Assembly: GCA_023512835.1 (NCBI GenBank)
Contig: CM042086.1
Span: 12,614,809-12,678,808, forward strand
DNA length: 64,000 nucleotides
Origin: Taxillus chinensis
Taxonomy: Eukaryota > Streptophyta > Magnoliopsida > Santalales > Loranthaceae
Reading direction: 5' to 3'
Shown here piece after piece: positions 11,679 through 22,242 of this stretch. The stretch's first letter is position 1. Every line of letters begins with the position of its first letter. Position numbers and translations under genes: made by a program. Below the pieces are notes generated by a model that saw only the letters and a list, made by a program, of their open reading frames with translations, did no database searches and was not told the origin of the DNA.

Positions 11679-14520
11679 TATGTCCAAGCATAAATTTTAT
11701 ACACACATATATATTTCATGTTGTATCTAGTAAAAGTATATATTTTTTCTCATTTTCCCGTCTTGGCCTGCATAGCAGAGCTACGTAGGGTAATGATATT
11801 ACAGTATAGAATAGATAGAGAGGTCATGTAATTGATGTCTTCCCCTGTGGATAAATGCAACATGGAAGAGATGAGGCCCGGCAAGGGTTGGGGTTAGTTG
11901 AGGATGCATGTTCCAATTTAAATTAACGAAAAAGAAAAGTAAATAATTACCATCATTCTCATTGTGTTTTAGGCTCAAAGGCTGCAAAAGCAACAGAATG
12001 TCAACACTGATGTCTTTTAACGGCATCAATTCTATGCAAGGGGCACATAAAAAAATCCACACAAGATCAGCACAATTTGGGTCGAAGAGAAGATTGGTTC
12101 AAGTGATTTTAAAATCATAAGTTTTGTCAACTAAACTACAGTACCGATATACTTTTTTCCAAAGGTAAATATTATTAAAAAAAAGAAAAACTAAAGTAGG
12201 GTTGTTAGAAGACATTTCTCGCATAAACTTATATCTATCTTTATCTTAAAATTTAAACTCTATTTTTTTTAAAGAAACATCCCAATATTCCTCTTTATTT
12301 TACTCTATATTTTATTAATAATTAATTATATTTTTATTATTACTTTCCATCAAATTTATTATTTTCCATCATACCATCCAAATTATTAATTTTTTAACAT
12401 TTAAAGATTGTACAGTAATTTCTTAAAATGACGAGGTGTACTCGGTAAAAATATTTTAAGATGAAAAGAGAATTTGGAAAACTGATGAAATGAAGTTTTG
12501 TATTTTTCTTCTATAAATATGAATAAAATGAGAAATTGAAAGAAGGCTCGGAACCTTTCAATACCATTTCTGTTTTTTTTTTCATTAAATAAATTATTTT
12601 ATTATAATTCATTTTATATGAACATTTTAAGGTAAGAGCAACAAGATCATACTTTTTTTTCTAAGTATTTTAAGTAGGCAAACAAATTAAGTTATTATTC
12701 CAAGACTTGTGTGAAAGTAGGTAGGTATAGGGAATCAGATCAACTCTAATAATGTTTTGTATTTTATCTCTAAATGTAAATATTTTTTTTTTGTGAAAAG
12801 TAATTTTTTATACCCAACTCCAATAACATTTTTTGTTTTAACTTTATCTATATTAAAATAATATTTTTTAATGTAGAACCAATGAAAGAGGTGGAGATAG
12901 AAACAAAGAAAATAATATAATAATAAATAAATAATAGATAGTTACTATAGTAAATTTTATATGTAGAGGGTAAGATAGAGAGTTTGTTGGAAAGATTTTT
13001 TTTTCTTTGACTCTCTTTTTGAAAAAAAAAATAGAGAGCATATTGGTTTTGATCTCATTACTTGTAAATGTATAGTATAAAATAATACTTTAAACACTGT
13101 TCTCTCTTTTATTTTTATTTTAATTTAAATAATACTTGTCAATTTTATTTTATTTTTTTATCTCTTCTTATTTATTAAAGTAAAAAAAGTAAAAAAATTA
13201 TAATATTCAATAGAGAGTGATTTTATCACTCTTTACAAATAAAGAATATATTTTTAGTCAAGAATATAAAAATTAATATAATATTATTTAACGCTCTATT
13301 TGTATAAATAATGGTGAATGTGTTACTTTTAGAAAGATCTTTTTTATTTTTTTTTTTTGCTTATAATGGGGATGTGAATGTTATGTTTTCTTAATCAAAC
13401 TTAATGCATTTTGTATTTTTAAATTTTTTATTTGAAATAATAAAAATGTCTAGAAATTTTATATTATACATTTTATTTAAATATTACATATTTTGAAATT
13501 TGATATAATTTATTTGAAACATAATAAATATATTTCAAATTTATTTGAAATATATTTAACTTAACTTTCTATTTATAAATCGTTCGCACACCACCGGCGC
13601 TAGCACTTTCTTACCCTCTGCTTGTTTGATAGGGAAAAAGATATAAAAAATGCTTTTGGATATAGAAAAGCTACGAAAATTTGCTTTTCCTTTGCTTGGC
13701 TAGCATGGAATTCCAACACAGGAGGAGGTAGAGAAAATGTCATTGAAAAGCATAATATCTTTTCTTTAGCAAATAATAGTGAAAGTCCGTTAAAAATAAA
13801 TAGTACATTATAATTCCAATTTTACCCTTTAAAATGATACTAATCAACCACACATGAAAAAAGACAAAATGATAAATTTATAATAAACATAATATATAAA
13901 AATTATTTTTATACATTTTCCATCTTTTTTTCTTTTCATCTCTTTTCTTTCCATATCTTTTTTACCTATTTTTTTCCTAATTCTCTATATAGCCCAGCAA
14001 GAGGGTTAGTCTCGTGTTTTTTCTTTTTATGCCATTTTAGTCTTGGCTTTATCGACAATAAATACACAAGACTATTTTACCATTTTGTTTTATAAAAGAA
14101 AGTTGTATTTGGTTGTGACATGAGGCCGAGGGTATCCAGGTTGGTTCATTTTGCATTGAAGTCTGCACCCGTACGGAGAAGAGTAGACAACCAAGTTGGT
14201 GCGCCTCCCGGTCTGTCTTGCTGCGCCGGTAACATTCATACATAACAAACAAGTTGGTGGCGGCCACAACCAACTCATGAAGCCCCGTCGTCATTCATCT
14301 CCGTGAATCCAACCCGTAAAACATTCGATCCGATGATACCACCCTGGCGACGCCCCGATTCTCTGACCCTGTCCCGGACAAGTCAACGCCCTGAGTGACG
14401 ATCGATTAAAGACAAACACACACTCGCTCGCGAGTCGCGACCAACCACCCCGAATATTCTCTCGATCGATCCAGCACGCGAGCGTGAAGTACGTAACTGT
14501 GGTCACTCACCATATCGGTC
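11679..14520. other. Intergenic region between the MYB-related gene and the tetraspanin
   Basis: The 3' region of the MYB gene runs to about 11800. Then follows AT-rich DNA holding a probable MITE (12735-13057). From about 14100 the sequence becomes GC-richer up to the tetraspanin start, consistent with its promoter and leader. A pair of loosely inverted segments rich in GGGAAAAA and its complement lies at about 13620-13990 and may be a decayed element. No TATA box is evident before 14521. Confidence 0.4.
12735..13057. mobile_element. Probable MITE with degenerate terminal inverted repeats
   Basis: The left end reads GATCAACTCTAATAATG and the inverse of the right end reads GATCAAAACCAATATGC, matching at about 12 of 17 positions. 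The interior is AT-rich and non-coding, about 320 bp. The similarity is modest, so the boundaries are approximate. Confidence 0.35.
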
Positions 14521-16387
14521 ATGGGAGTGAGCAACAAAATCACGGGCCTCTTGAACCTGACGGTCTTCCTCTGCGCCATCCTCATCATCGCCGCCGGGGT
14601 CTGGTTCGCCTCCAAGCCGGACAACGCTTGCATCCACCAGTTCCGGTGGCCGGTGGTCGTCCTCGGCGTCCTGGTCCTAGGCGCCTCCCTCGCCGGCTTC
14701 GTCGGCGCGTGCTACAACAAGAAGGGCCTCCTCCTCGCCTACCTCGTCCTCATGGCCGTCCTCATCGTCCTCCTCCTCGTGCTCCTCGTCTTCGCCTTCG
14801 TCGTCATGCGCCCCGACGGCGCCGTCGCCGTCCCCGGCCGCGCCTACAAGGAGTACCGCCTCGCCGGCTTCTCGTCCTGGCTCCGGACACAGGTTGTCGG
14901 ATCCGGAAATTGGAACAGGATCAGGACCTGCCTCGCCCAATCCCAAGTCTGCACCGACCTCAACCGGGACTTGGTTGACGCCAATCAGTTCTTCGCCACC
15001 GCAACCATATCTCCTATCCAGGCAAGTTAACTGCATTTTATGCATTCTGGAGGCCCTGTTTGGTTGCCAGCGTTTCTCTGTTCGCTGCCTTATTTTTTAT
15101 ATTATTTATTTTTTTGTCTTTCTTTCATCATTTCTACTCTGCCCTGCGAGCGGGCTTTGCTTTTGAGCCGTCTAGTAAAAAACTTCGATTTGACGCCTCC
15201 AAACATGGCCTTAATTTTAGATCGTGAACCGTGCAACAAGTGTGAACCAACGCACGTATTGAAAAGTTGTTCTCCTAGAATGGGGCCCCCACTAGTATTC
15301 CCATTCTTAATGTAATAAGTGGGTGCGTGGGGACTTGATAGGGTTCCTAGTTTCACTTATTCTTTTTATCTATTTTTTCAAATTATTTGTTGTTTACTGC
15401 AAGTATTAGAGTTTTAGTGTTATGTTTTTATTTTAATAAATTATTTTTTAACAAAGTTTAATTTTTAGTTTTTTTGTTTAATTAATTATTAATTAAAATA
15501 TATTTTTTAAAATATTTTATTTATTTTGAAATTAAATATAAATATGGTGAGGAAAAAAATTATGTTGAGAGAAAATATAATATTTTAATAAATAAATAAT
15601 ATATAGTATTAAATTAAATTTAAAAGTTAATATTTATTTTATTAAAATTTAATTATAATATAAAATCTGAAAAGTATAATTTTTATGTATTTTTATTAAA
15701 TGACTCTCTAAATTAATTAAAAAATACATCTAAAAGTTAGATATTTTTAGAGTAATAGTTTATGATTTTTCCATGTAGATCTATGTTTTTTTTCTATTAT
15801 TATTTTTTTAATCAAAATATTTAATTTCTTTTATAAAATTTATACGGTATTTCTTAATATATCACAAAACACTTATGGTTATTATTAATTTTTTTATTTT
15901 TACATTTTTTGTCATTTTTATAATTTTTTTCTTTTCATATTAAATTTTAAAAGTTTATTATTAAATAAAAAAATAATATTTAAATTATATAAATAATAAT
16001 TTATGATATATAGTTGTATAAAAAATAAAAAGTACTTTAGTCATGAAAAGTACTTTACTTACTTGGGAGTTACAGTCAGGCTGCTGCACGCCGCCGTCAA
16101 TTTGTGGGTATACCTATGTTACCCCCATAACATGGACAAACCCAACGAACCAGGGAGCAGACCCAGACTGCCTTGTCTGGAACAACGACCCCAGCCTTAT
16201 GTGCTACGGATGCAATTCTTGCAAGGCCGGCCTGCTGGGAAACCTCAGGCACGACTGGAAAACAGCCAATATCATTTTGGTCGTGGCAGTGGTGGTTCTC
16301 ATCTGGGTCTATCTCATCGGCTGCTGCGCCTTCAGGAATGCCCAGACCGAAGCCCTCTTCCGCCGCTACAAGCAGGGCTGGACCTGA
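14521..16387 (+). CDS. Tetraspanin (TET8/TET9-like), 2 exons with a GC-AG intron
   Basis: Exons 14521-15021 and 16076-16387 join in frame to 270 residues. Four hydrophobic segments are visible: about 11-31, 44-66, 73-99 and, in exon 2, NIILVVAVVVLIWVYLIGCC. The large extracellular loop begins near MRPDGAV and contains the plant tetraspanin motif GCC followed by TPP, plus the paired cysteines CYGCNSC. Tetraspanins organise plasma-membrane microdomains; TET8 marks secreted vesicles in Arabidopsis. The junction CAG|gcaagt...tacag|TCA gives SPIQ-SGCC, the expected family sequence. The only suitable donor is therefore GC, in an otherwise ideal AG|GCAAGT context. Exon 1 is very GC-rich, while the 1,054-bp intron is mostly AT-rich. 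Confidence 0.93.
15022..16075 (+). other. GC-AG intron of the tetraspanin gene, containing a dispersed AT-rich repeat
   Basis: The intron begins gcaagt and ends tacag. Its centre (about 15480-15745) resembles DNA at about 34020-34330, including a TGAAAAGT motif and a downstream AAATGACTCTCTAAA block in both copies. This suggests that a repeat inserted in or expanded the intron. Confidence 0.65.
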
Positions 16388-18978
16388 TCGATCCTCCAGC
16401 ATGTTTTCACTTTTACTCTACTGACTACTGTACTGTACTGTACATCAACGCCCGGCTGGCATGGGACTTCGTTCCAGATGCATCGATCCGAAAACAAGGC
16501 GGGCAAGGGGCATGAATTGTTGGGTATTTTATCCAAACAATTCATGTCACCTCTCTCATAAAGATGGGCTTATGGGCTTACAAGAGACTCCTCAAGTGTT
16601 AGATTTATTTAAATGTTATATGTATATATATTTTTATTATGGCCTTATTTGTTAGTTCAATGCGAATTAATGCAAATTAGATACTAAAAACAAAGCTAAA
16701 TAAATATATATAATAATAATTATATGATATTTTATGATACTTGTGTGTGTATAATATAACAATGGCCTCGTCTGACTTTGAATCAAATGGTTAATAAAAT
16801 TTGTTGAGTTAAAATATATTTTAATCTCATGCGGTTCTAAAATATCAAACTATCTTGAAATTGTTAGAGACTAGCAGAAGAAAGCAAGACTTACTATTGC
16901 AAGGTTTATAATTGTGTCCGTCACCATCTATTTCAAACTAGTAACAACTTCGAATCTTCAATCCATACCATATAAGATGGCGGTAGCGGGGTGGACAAAA
17001 ATTAGTGACCTAATAGATATAACACGACCTAAGAAGTATTACCTTTGTTAATGAGGTAATTAGAACATCCAATTGCAGGCCTGAGAATTCGTTTCTGTGG
17101 TCACAGCCTCGTGATGAAATTTGTAGGTGAGATGTGAGTTTGAAAATTCAAATCATGCATTCTTTTGCAACCTACCCAAAATCACTTTTGTCTGCATTAG
17201 CTAGCTAGCTAGATCAGTGGGTGAGATGGGGACAGCAAGTAAAGGAAGCTTCATATCGAGTGACAGGATTAGGAAACAGTGGCTGCCAAATTTAATCTAT
17301 ATTATGTGGGTACCCGCTTATTAACAAAAGCATTTCAGTATATATACTTGTTTAATGGACAGAGACAAACGCTTGCAAGCTAGCAGCAACCCAAATCCAA
17401 CCACTAGTGTTAAAAACAAAACTATAATACGTGTTTTAAGGGATACAGACACACGCGCTTGGAACTGAAATTTGGAGGGCCTGGGGTGTCCACCACGCAA
17501 CGTCATGTCACTGTCCATCCATATTCCGGAGCAAAAAAACATGTGACCAGTGTTTATGCGCTGCATGTGGATTGAGAATCATACGATGTGGATGCTTTTG
17601 CATCATTTATATCCTGGACGAGCATAGGCAGGCAAGGCTCCTTCCCAGAAGGACCCATTGTTCATCTTCATTTCCTTGTTTAGGTAACAAAACATTGTGT
17701 GTGTAATTTTTTCTTAAATCAATATTTTTAATTGATGGCCCCAAAATTAAATACTACACGTTATCGCGTGTTTTCTTTTCTTTCACTCACAAGCGCTGTC
17801 CTCCCCTCTGCGACCGCCCCTCACCTCCTCCCGTGGCCGCCACCCCCCCCCCCCCCTCCTGCGACGGCGACGGCGACGGCGAAGGCTCCACCCCATCTTG
17901 GGACCCCTCCTCCCTGCAACGACAAAAATAGGATCGGAACATATCTGAACTAATGGAGAAAGAGAAAAAAAAATGACGGAAAACTTATAAAACTATTGCC
18001 AAGCAAAAAATGTGTATTCAATTCTTTGTTGTTATAAAAAGAATATATACTACACATTCAAAATTAAAAAAAATGCATCAAATTATAATAAACTCGATGT
18101 CATTTAATGTTCACAAAGGGCGTCACATGAATTATATTATTACTAGCACCATTACTAGCATAGTGCATGTAGAGACATATCTCGGCTCCGCCTGTGATGA
18201 GATTGTGCATTCAAATCTTGCATTCGCGGGGTATTATCAAGAAAGACACCGAGGGTGAAAGTGAAGCCTTCGGGTATTGTTTCCTCGTACGAATGCCACT
18301 ATGAACCTTCGAGATTTAATATAAATGAATTTGAATTTAGGAATGCTCAAATTGAAGATTATAAATTGACTTAAAATGTAAACTCCAATAGCTTAACCCA
18401 CTTTAATGTTTCATTTTTTTATAATTAACCTAATAAAAACTTTATATATACTTTCACTGGTTTATAAAAGAGTAAACTTTATTGAAACTTAATATTGGGT
18501 ACATTAAAATTTAGCTAAAATTATTAATTTATTTTATAAAATATTATTCATAAATTATGATATCATTTTTTGAAAATATATTAAATTTATTAATTAAAAT
18601 GTGTAAAACAAATTTATTGACTTACCTTGATTCCTAACAACCAACTCCCCCCACTCAAACCCAACCTATTTTCATCCCGAGCTATATATAGATACATATA
18701 TATAATTGTATTATGGAAGAGTAATTAAATAATAAAACTCTATTTCATGTGTAAATAGATATATATTATTGTGTAAATTGTCTAATATAATGAATATTTA
18801 TTTTCTTAAAAATATATTCTTGTCATAGTTGTATTCTCCTCCTCGATTTTTGGCTCATTTTTCTCTCAAATTGTAATTTTTTTTATTATATTTTTTTAAT
18901 TGTATTACTTTAAGAAATATTATGTATTTATTTATTTCATGTGTATTCCGCGCCGTTAAAAAGTCACGCTCCGTTCCG
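16388..18978. other. Intergenic DNA between the tetraspanin and cytidine deaminase genes
   Basis: The tetraspanin 3' region carries a GTACT short tandem array at about 16425-16443. A GC-rich island at about 17800-17910 holds a 14-base C run and CGACGG repeats; an open frame across it has no protein-like features. The remainder is AT-rich with no gene seen. Confidence 0.4.
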
Positions 18979-18987
18979 TTATAAATA
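18979..18987 (+). promoter_or_regulatory. TATA box of the cytidine deaminase gene
   Basis: TTATAAATA occurs 87 bp before the ATG at 19066 and 132 bp before the ATG at 19111, followed by a CT-rich leader. This is a good plant TATA match and spacing. Confidence 0.55.
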
Positions 18988-19110
18988 ACATCACCTCCAC
19001 ACTCCCCTCTATCTCTCCCTCCCACCCTTCCTTCCATTTCCAGGGCTCTCTGTCACCCCCTATCTATGAAACGCGGTAGTAGAGACGAAACGTTTCCCGT
19101 CACTCCAGCA

Positions 19111-20007
19111 ATGGATCGACCAAGGTTCGTGATCGAAGCATCGGATGCCGAATCAATGGCGAAGCGATCGGGGGTCTCCTCCGTCCTCCACTTGCTCCCC
19201 TCCCTCGTCGCCTACGCCCAGTCGCTCGCCCGCGTCCCCATATCCACCTTCCCCGTCGGGGCCGTCGGCCTCGCCGACGACGGCCGGATATTCGTCGGCG
19301 TCAATCTCGAGTTCCCTGGCCTCCCCCTCCACCACTCCGTCCACGCCGAGCAGTTCCTCGCCACCAGCCTCGCCCTCCACAGCTCCCGTGACCTCCGCTA
19401 CATCGCCGTCTCCTCCGCCCCCTGTGGCCACTGCCGCCAGTTCCTCCAAGAAATCCGCGGCAGCACCGACATCGGCATCCTCATCACCGGAGCCGCCTCC
19501 GCCGGCGCGGATTTCAAGCCACTGTCGCATCTCCTCCCCCACAGGTTCGGCCCCGACGATCTCCTCGACGAGGGTTTCCCCCTGCTCCTGGAGCCTCACA
19601 GCAACGGACTCGCCCTTCCGGGGCGCCAAGCCCACGCCTGCGATTCGGGCAATGGCGGTGGCAAGTTAGCGTCCGCGGCGCTGGAGGCGGCCAATGGGTC
19701 TCACGCCCCCTACAGCGGCTGCCCCTCCGGAGTGGCACTGCTGGATTGCCGAGGAGAGGTCTACAGCGGGTCGTACATGGAGTCGGCGGCGTACAATCCG
19801 AGCCTGGGCCCGGTCCAGGCGGCGCTGGTGGCGTACATCGTTGGCGGCGGCGGCTACGCCGACATCGTCGCCGCCGTGTTGGTGGAGAAACAAGGGGCGA
19901 AGGTGGCCCAGGAACAGACCGCGCGCCTCATTCTGCAGGTGATTTCGCCGCGGTGCGACCTTCGTGTGCTCCATTGTTTGCCCTCCTCCAATGAATCATC
20001 TTCTTGA
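19111..20007 (+). CDS. CDA: Cytidine deaminase (CDA1-type), intronless
   Basis: The enzyme deaminates cytidine and deoxycytidine to uridine forms in pyrimidine salvage, in the cytosol. The 298-residue frame starting MDRPRFVIEASDAES matches the usual plant N-terminus and length. The zinc site is complete: H78 and E80 in VHAEQF and C105 and C108 in PCGHC. The second, catalytically inactive deaminase-like half follows (AANGSHAPYSGCPSGVAL, MESAAYNPSLGPVQAAL). An in-frame ATG at 19066 would add 15 residues (MKRGSRDETFPVTPA). I prefer 19111 because of family similarity and its better context (G at -3, G at +4), although the first ATG is probably inside the transcript. The coding region is single-exon and strongly GC-rich, with third positions dominated by C and G. 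Confidence 0.95.
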   Translation: MDRPRFVIEASDAESMAKRSGVSSVLHLLPSLVAYAQSLARVPISTFPVGAVGLADDGRIFVGVNLEFPGLPLHHSVHAEQFLATSLALHSSRDLRYIAVSSAPCGHCRQFLQEIRGSTDIGILITGAASAGADFKPLSHLLPHRFGPDDLLDEGFPLLLEPHSNGLALPGRQAHACDSGNGGGKLASAALEAANGSHAPYSGCPSGVALLDCRGEVYSGSYMESAAYNPSLGPVQAALVAYIVGGGGYADIVAAVLVEKQGAKVAQEQTARLILQVISPRCDLRVLHCLPSSNESSS

Positions 20008-22208
20008 TATGCAAGTGAGTTCACAGACGCAGCAATGTTGTCCACGGCCTAATTGTAATTTCATCAACTTTTCAATCTCCAGTTACTACAAATGATAAAT
20101 AATAAGTTTTCAAAAATACATATATAGACACGCGCGCACACACATGATGAATGATGTGTATTTCCTTCGTATGCATCGTTGAGTGAGTTTGGAAGTCCAC
20201 GTGTGGGCCGCAATTCCTTTGGCACTCCTACATCTTCTATATTAAACGCTTACCAAACCTTCACATGTTTCAATGTTTATATCGATTCAAATGATTCAAA
20301 ATCTACAATAAACCATTCATGAACAACCATTTTGAACGCACACACTTGTTGACTATTTATTTCTAGTCATTTATACTCTACAGGAGAGTAAAAACAAGGC
20401 CTTTGCATATGATTATAATTGCATAACTTATAACATAAATAAATCAATATTCAATAGTTTATGTTGAGGTAAGTTGTGGTGACCAGTGGGTTTAAAGTTT
20501 AAACAGTTATGGGTTCCTCTCTGCAGTATGGTTGTTCATAAATGGGTTTAGACGAATACATAAATTCTTTTTTCAAAAAAAAAAAAAAACGACAAACAAA
20601 AAAATAATAATAACATTTTCATGTTGTCTTATGAGAGTTGCACATCCAAGAGGATTTCACTTCAAGTTTCAGGGAGGTTGGTTCCTGACCTTCACTGATT
20701 ACTGCTACTGCTTTTGGATTCTAAAAGAGTGCTAGAGGAAGGGTTTTACTTGAAGTTCCAACTGTAGGATCCTTCTTAATTGCTTACTGGTTTTGCTCTA
20801 GGATGCTAAAACAGTGCTAATAGTGGTGAGTTTCAAGTAATATGGTCCGTCCATCCCTCCAGTTGTTCCCATTTCACATAAAAATCACTAGCAATGCTAA
20901 AGTTTTATTCTTACCCAGTAGAAATCTGGGTAATAATTACTGATAAAATATTATTGTGAGGCTGCCTGTATCTTACTGATCTATGGGGCTAGTGATCTAG
21001 AGTTCAGCAAGATAAATGAACTGGCTTGGGAGGCCAAGAGGTTGCCCATGCTGGGATCCGATGCTTCAGTCAGCAAGATGGTGTTGGAGTGAGAAGCTCA
21101 GGTGGAGATTGTTTACCTCTCTGGTGTGATGCCCCTGTACTTATTGATGTGTCCCTGTTTAGTCCGGCACTCTCACCTGAGACTTGTTCATTTGCCGCCA
21201 TCTAGTTGACTTGAGTGAGCATCGTCGCTCATCCCAAACTAATTCATTTACCGAAGTCTTTGACGACAAGAAGCATTCTCTATCAGAGCTCACTCTTAAT
21301 TTTTTCTGGGACATGCGAGAATGACTTTTTTCTTTGGGAGGCTCTCTTTTGTCTATTTCTATTGTTGTTATCTTTTTGAGCTCGTTGTATGTTCATTTAT
21401 GCGTACGTTCTTTATATTTTAATAAATTTTCTTTACTTATCAACAAAAAACCCTTAGCCTTCCAATCCAGTTCAATTTTTCCCGGACTCTCATTTACTAG
21501 CTCCGCCATCTCAGACAGCATGAACCTGCATGAGGATTAGCTTATGAAAGGTTTTTACACTCGGGTATATAGGCAAAAGTTAGTTATATTGAATGGATTT
21601 ACTGTGCCACTTATTACGGATTTCCGCAGTGTATTGGGGGAAAAAACTGGCTTATGGTGACTCGTAAGACATGATCGAGGTAGTTTCTTGTTAACTTACC
21701 GGATCGTTGCTGTCCTGGTAATATCTATAAGACTATGATCAAGTTATTGTCTGGTCAATTTTACATAAGTGGATCTTTGCTGTCCGCAGGCTGGAAAGTG
21801 CAGTAATTGGGCATTTGTGGCAGTGTAGTACAAGGGTACTAGGACAGTTCACCTGTTGACATTATTGCAAGAGTCGGTGGTTTCTGTCTCTCCATCTAAA
21901 GAATCCGAAGAACGCTGTAAATTGGCTGGAACGTGCTGTAAGCTAGTTTAAATTAAAAGGGGTGGATGAACCATGAATAGTCGTACTCGTGTGCATAAAC
22001 CAAGACCAATTAGCGTGCTTTCCTTATTTTTGCACAAGGCTTTTTAAAATATTTCCAACGGCTTATTTAACAATTTAAGCTAAAATTTAACTTAAAATCC
22101 TACTTTTTCTATTTTAACTTGCCATTTTTAAAAATACTCTCATTTTCTTCTCTATTTTCAATTCTATTTCATTTAAATATTTACTATTTATTATTTCCTC
22201 TAAAAGTC

Positions 22209-22242
<34 letters not shown>

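Noticed and set aside
17732..17953. Pro-rich frame over a poly-C and CGACGG island
   Set aside because: Low-complexity DNA with no leader, splice sites or family similarity.
18160..18260. Possible second SINE near GATTGTGCATTCAAATC
   Set aside because: It lacks a proper B box and the following Au landmarks.
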